Assembly (NCBI GenBank): GCA_900618795.1
Contig: UYJD01000019.1
Location: 62,001-126,000 of the forward strand
DNA: 64,000 nucleotides
Source: Cyanodermella asteris
Taxonomy: Eukaryota > Ascomycota > Lecanoromycetes > Ostropales > Stictidaceae
Direction: 5' to 3'
Positions 22,879 to 35,900 of the stretch are shown here, in pieces (the first letter of the stretch is position 1; the number at the start of each line of letters is the position of its first letter). The notes under the pieces were generated by a model. The model searched no databases, was not told where the DNA came from, and saw only the letters and a program-made list of their open reading frames with translations. The position numbers and the translations under genes were made by a program.

Positions 22879-23713
22879 ATACATGGTCCGAGGGCATTGA
22901 AGAAGAGAATGAATCCAAGTGAACTTGCTGCGATTGAAGAGAGCGAGACGCACGTCGAGAAGCAGAAGACGAGTAAGCGAATCGCTTTAAAAAGATGGAT
23001 CTTCAATTGGATGACGCGTTGGAGGTGATCAGCATTGTGCTTTTGCTGCACGCATTGACAGCCTAAACACCGAAGCGCATACATACATCGAACCATTTGC
23101 TACATTTTGATTTTGAACGTTTTCGAAAACACTTACTGCTCAGCAAAGAAAAAGCAAAGTGAGCGAGCGAGCGAGGCGTTTTGTGGTTTCCGACTTTGCT
23201 TAAGGGCCACGGAGAAGGTGGGGCGAGGACGGGCTGGAGCGGAATGGACTGTATGCGTGTGCTTCTCACGATCCTGCGGGAACACGGGAGTTTTGTCTGT
23301 ATGATTCAGATCGGGGATGACTGTTTGTCCAAAGAGCTGAAGGAATGGTGGCAACGCCGAAAAGTTCTACCCTGTTGCGAAGTGTTGCAACAAACAACAA
23401 CTTGTACATACACAGAGACGATTGAATGATCGTTGTTGATAAAAGTCGCCTCGCAGGCCACCTTTTTATTGAATTCTACCTAGTGCTCTGCAGTCTTGCC
23501 GGTTCACAACAACTGATCCGATCCTCGAGAACGTCCGCAGGAAACGCGCGCAATAAGCCGTGATAACAGAGAAGCAGTGGGTTAGAAAGTGATCAATTGT
23601 TGCCATGAGCTTACTGAGTCGACCGCAACACGCAAAGGGAAATAGACACCTAACCACACAAGACAAAAGAAAGACCCCCAAACGTACCCAAAGTTGGCCC
23701 TGATCTTCTCCCT
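22879..23713. other. Convergent intergenic region
   Basis: About 835 bases lie between two facing 3' ends. No coding sequence is recognisable; small frames overlap on both strands without domains. The 3' UTRs of both neighbours should lie here. Confidence 0.5.
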
Positions 23714-24661
23714 TTACATATCATCCCCGAAAATGTCATCCAAATCCACCTCCGCCCCATCATCGACTGCCGCCCGAACCTTCGCCTCATCGCTCTCCTC
23801 CTTGCTCCTACGACGCTGCGTCTCCGGAAGCAGTTTCCCATCCATCTGAATTACCTCCTGGCCCACTTCCTCGTGTTCCTCGACCTCATCACTACTGTCC
23901 GTCTGCTCTGCCACATTTCCGCTTTTCTCATCCTTTTCGTCCTCTTTGTCGCTCTCATTTTCTACGCTTACTTCCTCCTCATTCTCATCCTTCTCTCCCT
24001 CCTTGCTTTTCTCCTCCTCCTCCTCAGCAACTCGCCCGACATTCCGAACAGCATATTGCCTCTGAAACTCAACCCATTCCTCCCCCAAATCCCCCGTCCC
24101 CGCCGCCGTAACATCCGAAACCTGGATCCCCAACGCCGTCATCGCAGCCCATACGTCCATTCCACCGGCCTTTGCATACCCCACGATCCGCTCCGTCTCC
24201 CGCATCCCATCCAACGCGTCCAGCGCCCCGCGGATCCGATTCAGCTCGTCGCGCAGCAGCGCGTGGTGGTGGATGCTGCTGCTGTAGTGGAACAGCGTGA
24301 AAGCTTTATTGGTCACCTCGGGGTGTGCGGCGAAATCAAACTCGGCCGCGGCGTCACCGTCGGGAAAGAGCTTCTAGAACTCCGAGTCGAGGAACGAGAA
24401 GAGCTTGTGCAGGTCTTCGTCGGATTGGAGTTTGTGTCGTGTGGTCTGGGGGTCTGGGGAGGTGGATGCTGATTTGTCGGTTGTGCGCTGAGCGGGTTTG
24501 GAACTTTGTCTACCGGGGTTTTTTGACGCCGAGTTGCTGTTGGGGTCTTTGGGGTCGGCTCTCCTGGATCGTGGAGTGGTGTTGGTCTTGGGTTTCTTTG
24601 CGACGGATTCGGTGAGTTCGTCGCGCTTGCGCTTTGGCTGTCGACCGCGAGTTTGGACCAT
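23714..24661 (-). pseudogene. Unrecognised basic/acidic nuclear-type protein gene with an in-frame TAG
   Basis: One reading frame of 316 codons runs from ATG 24661 to TAA 23714-23716 but is interrupted by TAG at 24374-24376. The first part (95 residues) is basic and holds PKRKRDEL and AKKPK, likely nuclear localisation signals. The second part (from KLFPDGD) is predicted helical, then strongly acidic, and ends VDLDDIFGDDM. Codons on both sides of the TAG are GC-rich at third positions and read as continuous protein (LHKLFSFLDSEF, stop, KLFPDGDAAAEF). No GT-AG intron that removes the stop in phase was found. It may be a recent pseudogene, a sequence error, or a gene using readthrough or RNA editing. 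I recognise no family. The second half lacks its own early ATG, so two separate genes are less likely. Confidence 0.6.
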
Positions 24662-25147
24662 CTTGATGAATGGGAGGTGACTTGACCGTGGGTTCTCGGT
24701 TTCTCGATGGTTGAATATACGGGTATATTGAATCGTCACGACTTTCAAAATCAGTACTGCGGTGCTTCAATGTGGAAATGTGCCACTGCGGTGAGATGAC
24801 CGGTGGCAAAAGAAAGTGTTGACTGGAAGGACGCATGATGAAAACTTGGAGTACATTGGCCATGCTCACATGCGGCCGCATCCGGAGTTGAAGCAAGCTT
24901 GTTTCGATTCTTTCAGACGCGGCTCTCCGTCAAAGACTGCCTTGCGGGACGGGGCGAATTTCATTGATTGTTTCACGTCACACAGTCTCCCTTTCCGTCT
25001 TCCCTTTCCGGCAATACCGCAAATAGATGTATGCATTCCAGAGCAATTGCGACGGAAACTTGAGGGATCATAAATCACGATGCAAGATGATTGTACTCGC
25101 ACGGGAGCAAATGGTAGACTTGCCAATCCAGTGTTGAATCATCATCT
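24662..25147. other. Intergenic region
   Basis: This is the upstream region of the interrupted gene and the 3' flank of the DUF1868 gene. The frame of the interrupted gene stays open upstream to TTG 24748, but without an ATG. No other gene is visible. Confidence 0.5.
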
Positions 25148-26371
25148 TCATTGGCCCTGTACAAGATGTTGGCGCTTCAGCTCCATCTCAGGATGAAAAA
25201 AGTCCATCGTTTCAAACTGGCAGAATTCCGGTACTTTCAGCTCAAATTCCTTCGGGAATGACGCCAAGTGACGATCCAGAATCGCCACCACCGCCTGCCG
25301 GTGCGCCTCATCAGGAGTGAAAGGGGAATACGATATCGAGACGTGAAAGTCGTAGCTTGCGTGGTCTTGTTCCCGGATCTGCAGCAAGTCAGACAATTCA
25401 TCACGAATTCCGCGGAGTTGAGCCTCTCCCTCTGTATTTCGAGGCACGACGCGTAGGGACACTCCGTCATCGAGTGACCTCCAACCGTCCATCTTCATGC
25501 GCAGCGGCACTCTGTGTTTGGGTTGGTAACGGGTCAGCTGGTGAGCGAAGAACTCGTCGGCTGTTTCAAGATCTGTAACATTGTCATCCGTTGGCCAGCA
25601 GCCAGGGTCGCGGACGTGGTCGCAGACTCCTTCAAAGACGGTTTGCCAACTTTCAGGGGGCATGATGCGGTGCAGCTTTGCATATTCACACGTGCTCAGA
25701 TCTGCAAGCAAGGCTCTCAGCGCATCGCAGAGAGGGTCTGTCTGTGGCAGATGATAGATGATGGTGTTTCCGGGAAAGAACTTTGCACGACCATTTCTCT
25801 CAAACTTGTTGCCGATAGCTTTAGGAAACGGCACCACCGCTGCCCCGGCAGCCGTCTCTGATATCTCGATGAGGAGAGATCTCGCCCTCGTGCTAAAGTC
25901 GAAGGTCTGTCGATGCCCAAAGTTGGTGGTCGGGTGGCTTCAGTTCATCCGCCCACAGGTGGTGGCTGCGAACCGGGCATAAGCAGGTACCCCCTCGAAC
26001 CTGCTTGGATCGAGACCCCAAATGACGGCATGAGAGTCTATCAGATCGTCCACGATGTTCTCCCGCTTAATGGGATCTTTGGGTTCGTGGCGGTTCAGTC
26101 TGCCGCTGAGATCTTTGAACTTGCTCCAGTAGATTGGGATGGGCATTGCGTTTCTCCCTACTGTGAGACCCTCGTCGTATGCGCAGTCGTAACGGATCAA
26201 TGTCTTCATCATGATGCGTACTTCACGAGCCCGATCAATGCAATCTTGCGTGGGCACAATGCCGGTCTCTCCAGCTTTGCATGCTGCGGCGACTGCGGCT
26301 TGATACTCACGGACGGCATCGCCGAGCTTTGCGATTGAATCGCGCTTCGAGACAGCGTCCTGCACCACCAT
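25148..26371 (-). CDS. DUF1868 domain protein (2H phosphoesterase-like), two exons proposed
   Basis: The DUF1868 part lies at 25148 to about 25840: it begins PKAIGNKF..NGRAKFFPGNTII, continues with MPPESWQTVFEGVCDHVRDPGCWP, and ends with a second H-x-S motif in the stretch DFHVSISYSPF. These resemble the paired H-x-T/S motifs of 2H phosphoesterases (LigT-like), but the first motif reads QTVFEGV instead of HMTIFEGV, so its His is replaced. The frame has no ATG of its own. Upstream in the same frame is a 143-codon ORF from ATG 26371 ending at TGA 25942-25940. A GTACCT...CAG intron at 25990-25907 (84 bases, phase 0) removes that TGA and joins both into a 379-residue protein (exons 26371-25991 and 25906-25148). 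The join is inference. The N-terminal part is unrecognised. Function is unknown. Confidence 0.65.
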
Positions 26372-26956
26372 GGATGCAAGATGTCTGATTTATGTCTTTG
26401 AGCTGCATTTACCGGCCTGTTACGCGATAGTGCTTAGAGGGATGGTTGGTCCTGAGGTTCATGGGTTATTCAGACCAAGCCGCTTACCAACGTAATGGAG
26501 GAACTCGCATCGTGCTGATCATCAGGATAGCCAATCAGCCGGCCTCTATCCGGTCGGTTGAGCTATCCTCCTGAAAGAGAGCGAGCGGTCAACAATGTCT
26601 CAATCGTCGGTTCTGCAGCAAGCCAAGTCACTTTTTTGGTCCATGCGTCAAGCAACCAAGGCGCGTCGTTTCTACAATGCCGCCAAAGCATGCCCATCAT
26701 TTCTTCATCAGGTAAGTGCCTTGACTTGCTGCATTATGAGTACCGAAGCCACGTTTCTTCTAAGCCTGCCATCCTGGTCCAATACTGCTTCACCGTCCTG
26801 AGCACAGGGCTTCGATACATACGGGGGAAACTCCGCGCTATAGCTCCTGATTTTTGAGCACCTGTGTGGACTGGAAATGCCGTTTGGCTATAATATGTAC
26901 ATCCGTGACTCGTGTTGCACACGAAATGTCCCATTTCTGTTTTCTACTATCAAAAA
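26372..26956. other. Divergent intergenic region upstream of the PKS
   Basis: The region should contain the PKS promoter. It also holds a possible orphan exon, ATG 26595 to 26711 (39 codons), directly followed by a consensus GTAAGT donor. If spliced to an acceptor at 26843, the frame continues across the PKS start and ends just inside it. I do not call it a gene. Confidence 0.4.
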
Positions 26957-29900
26957 ATGGGTCGTCCAGCACCCATAGCTGTAGTCGGCGTGGGCTTCCG
27001 ATTGCCTGGAGGCGCAACTGATCTTGAATCTCTGGCCCAATTCCTCCACAATGGTGAATCTGGATATGGCACTGTCCCCAAGGATCGATGGAATCCTGCC
27101 GCATTCTACTCGGCCCAACCAAACACACGCAATGCTATTGCTTCACAGCATGGTTATTTTCTTAGAGATGATATCTCCAAGTTCGACGCAGCTTTCTTCC
27201 AGATTGGGCGAAACGAGGCTTGCAGCATGGATCCGAAACAGCGAATCCTCCTACAAACAACATATGAAGCCCTCGAAAACGCAGGGATACCCCTGGAACA
27301 AGTTAGAGGTACCAACACCTCTGTCCATGTCAGTACTTTCACATACGACTATGAACGAATGGGCTATCGTGATACCCAAGACTTGACGGGCTCTCATGTG
27401 ACTGGGACGGGCGCTGCAATTTTGTCCAATCGCATCTCGTACTTTTTCGATCTTAAAGGTCCTTCATTCACTCTAGACACTGGCTGCGTACGTATCCCCT
27501 GTGTGACTTGCGAGATCGCATCTAATCAGCTCCAGTCTGGTGGTCTTGTTGCGTTGCATCAAGCTTGCCAGCTTCTACGCTCAGGCGAAACCACTCTGGC
27601 CATAGCAGGAGGCGCTCAACTTCTAATTGATCCGGACCAATCCGTGAACATGAATTCTCTTGGGTAAGATGAATTTTGGGACGAGGAGAACGGGAGACGG
27701 TGTTGCAGACAACTAACTTCGGACAGTATGATCAATGCAGACGGGCATTGTTATGCTTTTGACTCACGAGGGAGTGGTTACGGACGTGGCGAGGGCGTCG
27801 CGACACTGATATTAAAGACTCTCGACCAAGCTCTGGAAAATGGGGACCACATTCACGCCGTAGTCGTCAATTCTGGCATTAATCAGGATGGGAAGAGCAC
27901 TGGCAGCATCATGTCACCTCTTGGCGATGCACAGCGCGATCTTATGCGCAAGGTCTACGAAGAGTGTGGTCTCGATGCAGCAGCGACGCCATACGTCGAA
28001 GCGCATGGCACGGTATGTAATCCTGCTTGCTGTAACTGCTCAGATGAAAGCTTGCTGACTTGGCATGGTGGCTCTTAGGGTACCAAAGTTGGTCAGTATC
28101 TCACAGCATTGATATACTCTGGTCAGGGAGCAGTTGCGCTAACAAGAAGCAGGCGACCAAGAAGAAATCTCGTCAATCCATCAAGTCTTCAGCGAGGACC
28201 GGCAACGAACGACCGACGTGATCGTTGGATCTGTCAAAGCTAATGTCGGCCATCTAGAAGCGTCTGCCGGATTAGCGGGTTTGCTGAAGGCAATTGTGGT
28301 GTTGCAGTCAGGGCTTGTGCCACCCCAGCTGCTTTTCAAGGATCCGAAGCCGGGCCTGGATCTGGACAAGAGGAGGATCATGATACCAAAGGAGACTATG
28401 AGACTTCCCAAAGGTCCTTCACGGGCTTCGGTCAACAGCTTCGGCTATGGCGGTACAAACTGTCATGTCATTATCGAATCCTTGGATTCATACATGCGAA
28501 GTTCTTCGAGATACCAAAATGGCACCAAACCCCTTACCAATGGACACAGCACTGAGCACGAGGAAATCTCTTCCGACTCCCCTCAGCACCGTGAAGCGCT
28601 CGATCAAGTGGCAAGCGAGCCTGACGGAACAGAGCCCCCTCAATTATTCATCATCAGTGCACATTCCGAGCGATCTTTGCAATCTTCCGTGTCGAGGCTA
28701 CAACATTGGGTCTCCAAAACAAAGCATCATGATCCGAAAGTCTTCAAAGACCTCGCGCAGACCCTTTTGACCAGACGTTCACTCTTCACATGGAGGCAAA
28801 GCATCGTGGCGTCCAACTTCAATGATTTGCACAAATCATTGGGTCAATCGCGAGCGACTCGGAGTGTGTCCCAAAATCAACTTGGCTTCGTATTCACGGG
28901 ACAAGGCGCTCAGTGGGCTGGTATGGGTCGAGAACTGATCGCGGTTCCTGCCTTTGAAGATTCGTTGCTGAAATCCGAGTCCCTTCTTGTGCAAGCGGGA
29001 TGTCCTTGGAGGTTGACTAAAGAGATTGTAGCTGACGGAGAGCATTCAAATCTCAGTAGGGCCGAGCTTGCACAACCGGTCACTACAGCTTTACAAATTG
29101 CCTTGGTTGATCTACTGACATCTCTTGACATCAGGCCATCCTGCGTTGTAGGCCATAGTTCGGGGGAAATAGCCGCAGCGTATGCTGCTGGCAGCCTCAG
29201 TCACAAAGCAGCCATAGAAGTAGCCTACGAAAGAGGACTGCATGCTGCACGCGCCGCAAAGAAGGCTCCGGTTCCTGGAAGCATGCTAGCGGTCGGGCTG
29301 GGTGAAGCCGAAGTTCTCAGCTATCTCACTTCCGTCAAATCTGGTCAGATCTGCGTGGCTTGTGTCAACAGCCCGAAAAGTACGACGATATCCGGGGACG
29401 AAACAGCTATTGACGTCTTGAAGGAAATGCTTGATGCCGAATCAATATTCGCCAGGAAACTCAAAGTTGACACGGCATACCATTCTCAACACATGCAGAC
29501 TATCGCGGACGATTACAGAGCATCGCTTCGATATGTTCAATCACGTACACCGCGAGAGGAATGTGCATTTTTCTCTACCGTTACAGCCTCGCGTAGGGAA
29601 GGCGGCTTCGATGCTGACTATTGGGTTCGCAATTTGGTTTCCCCCGTCAGATTCTCAGATGGTTTGAGCCTTGCATCGAAACATCTGAAGGAGCTAGCAA
29701 CCACCACTGACAGCTTGATCAACTTCATCGAGATTGGACCCTCTGGTGCTCTCGCGGGGCCGGCAAAGCAAGTACTGAACCCGACGGGTTTGCGGTACTC
29801 TTATTTTTCAGTGCTCAGTCGCAGAGAAAATGCCCGACTCACTTTGCTCAATCTACTTGGTCAGCTGCTAGAGGGTGGATTTGACCTGGACAGGAGGGCG

Positions 29901-32900
29901 ATTGTCCGCATGGACCGTTCGAAGAAGTCCAGCCTCCTCTTCAATTTGCCAACATATCCCTTTGATGAGTCTTCTTACTGGAGAGAGTCTCGAGCAAGCG
30001 CAGCATACCGTTTTCGAAAATTTCCCTATCATGACCTCTGTGGTCTTCTCGACCCTGCTTGCAGCCTTCAAGAACCTCGTTGGCGGCATATTCTGAGCCT
30101 AGATGCCATCCCTTGGCTCCGCGACCACGTCATCGACGGCGCAGCGGTATTCCCTGCTTCTGGCTACATCGCTATGGTTGTAGAGGCGGCAAGACAGCTA
30201 TGGTCCATCCAAAGCAAGATTGGAGCAATCAAACACTTCCTCATTGATAATGTCACCTTTTCACAGGCAATATCCTTTCCTCTGGATGAAAGCAACGCAA
30301 GCACGGAGATACAGTTGGCTTTAAGCCCTGCAGCCGCTGGCACGCGATGGCAAAAGTTCCGATTCTCCTCCTATGACAACGAAGGGCAAACCTGGAATGA
30401 CAACTGCGTCGGGATGATTGCTGTTGAGGCTGAGGAGAGTACTGACTCCGTTGAGGGGTCTCGCGAGCGAGACTTTGGCATCACGAACCAGCAAAAGTAT
30501 CTGGAAATGATCAAAAAAGAAGCAACCCAGCCTCTGGAACGAGAAACTCTTTACGAACGACTGCAAGCGGCTGGAAATGCCTACGGGCCGACGTTCTCTT
30601 GTTTGCACGGCGCTCAGTACGGGAACAATCAAGGTCTGGCTGAGCTGCACATACCAGACTCTGATGCATTGCTGCCAGGACACTGTATGCAGCCCCATGT
30701 GATCCATCCCACAAGTCTCGATGCTATTTTACATGTTGCTACATTTTTGGCTCAGGAGCTATGTCCGAACGCTTCAATGGTTGTCGGACAGATTCATAGC
30801 ATGTACATCTCCGCGGACCTCGCGGAAAAGGATCGTGTTAAGTTTCAAGTGGCAAGCTCTTTGACGCCTCAGGACAGACGGACTGTCGTCACAGAAAACG
30901 TTCTCTTCGGAACTACAGAGGAGAAGGTCCCAGTACCATTGTTGAAAGCAAGGTACACTCTGCAGGCGTTTAGGACTGTCAACAGCGCGAGCGCTACCTC
31001 AGGTTCAAACCAAAAGCCACCACTTCGTGTGGTCTACAAGCCTGATGCTGAAATCTCGCCTTTCGGAACGTCAGATGGTCTTGAAATGGCCGAGTTTGAA
31101 GATTTACACGTGGAGCAAGAGACCAGAGAGGCTCAGCTCTGCGAAGGTGGTGTTGTCGCAAACAGTACTAAATGCCTAGCTGGGTACTTGAAGTCACTGG
31201 TTTTCAAATACCCACGGATGAGGCTTTTACAGATAGGTGAACTCCATTCCAGGTGCTTCAGTCAGACCAGCAGAGTGCTAAAACCTTTACAGGGGCCCAA
31301 TTTGAGACAACTAAGTTTCTTGCCAAACAGCTATCCAGACCGGATGGCGGCCTTTGGTTGAGTCGTTACGATATCGCTGGTCCTAATGATGCTTTGCTCG
31401 ACATATGCAAAGCCGATCCATCGATGTTGACCAACGAGATACAGTTTCGAAGGCTCGACATTTTGGACAACCCTATTGAACAAGGGTTTGACACCCTATA
31501 TGACGTTGTCGTTATTATGCCACACATCCTACAGAGCGTGTCAGATCGAGAGGTTGGTCCGCGAAACTGCCGCAGACTGCTCCAAGCTGGAGGCAAGCTT
31601 GTACAAATTCAGGATGGTGATGGACAGAGCGCTGAGGAGCAAGAGGAGATATTGCATCGGCTCGACTTCCGTGGCTTCGATATGATCCAGCCTCGTCCCG
31701 AGCCAGGATCCGCGGGCTCATCGTTCACAGTGGCTACCGCTGTTGATCCAAGTACTATCGCACAAGACCAGCAACGCTTGATCAAGGTCATATTTGACGC
31801 GAATATTGACAGTGCACAAGCTGTGTTTGCTGATCTACAGCAGCGGCTTCGTGTCGAGCGAGGGCTCTCAATCACCAAAGCGGGATTTGATGATGTTGAT
31901 CTGGGCTCAAATGCTATTCACATTGTCCTGGATATTGCCGAGCACGCTTACCTACTGGGCAATTCTGAAAAGACGTACAAGGCTATGCAACGGCTACTGA
32001 CGTCTGACCTTACCACGATATGGGTTACATTGCGTGAGTCTTCCACGGCGCATGCTTCGTCAATCAGTTCCTTGATCCGAGGTGCTTCAAGAGTTTTACG
32101 TCGTGAGAATGGTGGCAATGGCGTTCTGTCTATCCTACAAGTCGATGAAGAGCTGGCGCGAGTTGATATGGCTCGTTTCAGCGAGCAGCTTGGTAGGATC
32201 ACTGAAGTCGCTACCAGGGCCCGCACCCAGACATTATCTGCCTTGGAAAACGAATATGTTTACCGAGGCGGCAACATGCTCATTCCGCGTCTCGAGATCG
32301 ATCAGGCATTATCTAGCTGGATCGACAGACGAAGCGACAGTGGCAATGCATTGGCCGACCTGCCATATCATCAAGACGGACGACCATTGCAGCTTGAAGT
32401 TGCGGTACCAGGGCTTCTAACTTCTATGCGATTCTCGAATGACGAATCGGCCACAGACCCATTGCTTCCATCAGAGATCCAGGTCTCGTCAAGAGCACAC
32501 GGTGTGAATTTCAAGGATGTCTTTATATCCCTAGGACAAATGCCTCCTTCAGTGACTATGGTAGGTGAGGTCGCAGGTGTCATAACTGCGGTCGGCAAGG
32601 ATATGCAGCAGCGATACAGCGTTGGTGACTCCGTGATGGGCTTCTTCGCAAAGCCGTTCGCGAGCTTGCCACGACTGAACGGGAATCTGGCGCACGCCAT
32701 TCCGCAAGGCATGGACTTTCAGACCGCTGCCACCATTCCTTGCACTTATGCTACAGCTTATCATTGTCTGTTTGAGGTAGCACGTTTCAAGAAGGGCCAA
32801 TCTATCTTGATAACGGCAGCTTCTGGTGGAGTCGGACAGGCAGCTATCCAACTTGCGCAATATCTCGGTGCCGGTGAGATCTTCGTCACTGTCGGATCAG

Positions 32901-35900
32901 AGTCCAAGAAGAGGCTCGTGATGGATAAATACAACATTGCCGAGAGCCACGTATTCTCATCAAGGAAGCTTACGTTCAAAGAAGGAATTCATCGGATGAC
33001 ACAAGGACGCGGCGTCGACGTTGTTATCAACTCCCTTGCAGGCGACCTGCTCCATGAGGCATTCAATTGCGTGGCAAAACTAGGGGTCTTCTGCGAGATT
33101 GGCAAAGGCGACATCTACAACAACGGCCAACTGAGCATGAAAACCTTTGATCACAGCGTTACCTTTGTCGCCGTAGACTTGACCGTCGTGGCGGACCAGA
33201 GGCCCGAAGCAATTCACGACTATCTTGTGGCAATCGCTGAGCTATTCGAAAGGAAGGCTCTACGCCCTGTCTATCCCATCAACGTTTTTGGCATACAGGA
33301 GATCGAAAATGCTTTCAGGCTTATTGCTGGAAGGAAACATACCGGAAAGGTGGTTCTTGATTCCGGTGAACACACGGTTGTCAAAGCAACCCTACCGCCA
33401 CCATCACCGCTCGAATTATCGAGAGACGCAGCCTACGTGATAGCAGGGGGCTTGGGTGCGATCGGCAAGCACTTGGCTCGCTTCCTCGCGTCCAAAGGCG
33501 CTGGTCATGTCGTGCTATTATCACGTAAGTCTGACGGGAAAGCATGCGCCGACCTAGCAATAGAACTTTCGCTGCCGGCCTCGACAACATTGCATGTCCT
33601 CCAGTGCGACATTACCTCAGCATCTCAGGTTCGGAAATGCTCGGAATACTGCAAGAAGAAGATCGGGGTTGTTAGAGGCATCATTCACAGCGCCATGCTG
33701 CTGAGAGACCGACCATTTTCAAACATGTCACTGGAGGAGTTCTCTGCGCCGCTGGGGCCCAAAGTCTACGGCACGCTGAACTTGGACACGGCCTTTGCTT
33801 CGTCCTCCCTAGACTTTTTCGTCATGCTGGCGTCTTCGGCCACCATAATCGGCAATGGCAGCCAAGCCAACTATGCCGCCGCCAATGCTTTCCAAGACGG
33901 GTTTGCTGAGGCGCGTGCAAAGAACACCTGTACGAACTATGTTGCTCTGAACTTGGGAGCTGTTGAAGACAGCAGTGCGGTTGCATCTGTATCTCAAGCT
34001 CAAAGAAACAGGTTGGAGAGCATTTCAATTACTATCGACGAGACTTTGCGAGCTCTTGAGTACGCCATAGGCTCGCAATCTCGTCAAGATGGATGTTCCC
34101 AGTCAGTCCTTGGCGTTTCTCGTCAAGGACTATTCGAAGCAGATGACGCTTTTTGCCTGTCAGATCCATTCTTCAGCCGCCTGCCCCGGGCGCCTCAGGA
34201 ATACGAAAATGCGGCCCACGCCAAGAAGTCCGACATCAAGGCAGAAATCCGCGCTGCTACAAATCTGGAACAAGCTCGAGGCTTGATCAAAGACGCCCTC
34301 GTGGAAAAATGCGCTTCATTCTTGGATCGAAACATTGCCGAGATTCCTCTTGAATCACCACTCTCAACCATTGGATTCGACTCATTGGTCTCTATTGAAC
34401 TCAAGAACTGGGTCACTCGTACCTTTGAGGCCACTGTTCAGACAGCCCAAATCGCAAGTGCACCAAGTATTACCGCCTTGGCCACTACGATTACAAGTCG
34501 GTCAAAACTTATAGCAGATGAAGCCAAATCCACCGAAGGCGCTTCGAACGGGACGCTGTCACAGACTGAGCTCTCCACCATTGATGGTCCCGAGAATGGC
34601 ACTAAAGGGCCTTCCAAGTTCGAGTGTTGCCTGGAACAGCCGCCACCCAAGATTCCCCTGCAAAGTATGGACGACTACCTGCGTGCCTACGAAGAGGGCG
34701 CTTCCGCATTTGCGTATAATGGGTCAGAAAAAGCGATGATCCAAAGGTCGATTGATGAGTATCGTGATCCCAAAGGGTTAGGTTGCTCTCTTTACCAAGC
34801 CCTGGAGAAACGAGTTACTGATAGCTCCTCCGATGTCTGGTACACCAGTTCAGAGACATCAACCTTACTGACACACTTTCGTCAACCCATCGTCCCATGG
34901 AACACTTTTGTGCACACGCACCACGACAGTGACAGACCTCACAGCCAAGCCGAGCGGGCGGCCCTCATATCGACTGTTACATTCCAGTTTTTGCAAGGCA
35001 TGAAGAAGAATGAGATAGAGCACGACTGGCTTGGCTCGCGATCGCTCTGTTCATTTTCTTGGCTATGGATGTTCGGTTCAGTGCGTGAACCACAGATTCA
35101 ACGCGACAGGATGCAGATGTATACTGATAGCCGACATATTGCGGTGTTTCGAAAGGGACATTTGTTTAGGATCCCATTGGATACTGATGACGCACCTTAT
35201 ACATTCGGCAACATGAAAGCGGCGTTTCAGTCGATTATTGACCTTCCTTTGGACACTGAGCGCTGGGAAGGGATCATGACAACAGATTTCCGTGATTCAT
35301 GGGCCATGGTCAGTGCTTTGTATTCTCTGAAACTGGTTGACTTGGATTACTAACTCGCTCTAGAACCGAGAGAAGCTGCTGAAAGCGAGCACCGACAATG
35401 TCAACTACTTCAGATGCGTCGAAGAAGCGACGTTTGTGATTTGTCTTGACGAGAAAAGCCCTTTGACGAACTATGATAGGGTATGGCAGGCTACTCTTGA
35501 CGAAGGATCGAACAGATGGTTCGATAAGACGACGCAATTTGTCGTATCGGCCAATGGCCGTTCCGCTCATGTGGCAGAGCATACTATGGTGGATGGCACC
35601 ACGCCACTTCGTCTAACCGAACACCTACACGACGCCATCATGTCTCATAATCCGGACAACCACTCTCAAGACAATCACCCTCCTGCTCCCATTGAGAAGT
35701 TACCACTACACACAAGTTCAAGTATCGACGCGCACATTGAACGACTTCGTCTCCGCTACAAAAAGCTGACAGCCACCAAATCATACTGTTATCTCAAATC
35801 ACCAATATTAAGTCACAGCATGGCCTCAGGATCCAGCATCCCACCAAAGTCATGCTTGGATCTGGCCATTCAACTTGCCGGTAGGATACACTTCGGGCAC

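Noticed and set aside
22314-23096. 260-codon minus-strand frame at the end of apsA
   Set aside because: It is mostly antisense to the well-supported apsA coding sequence and shows no family motif.
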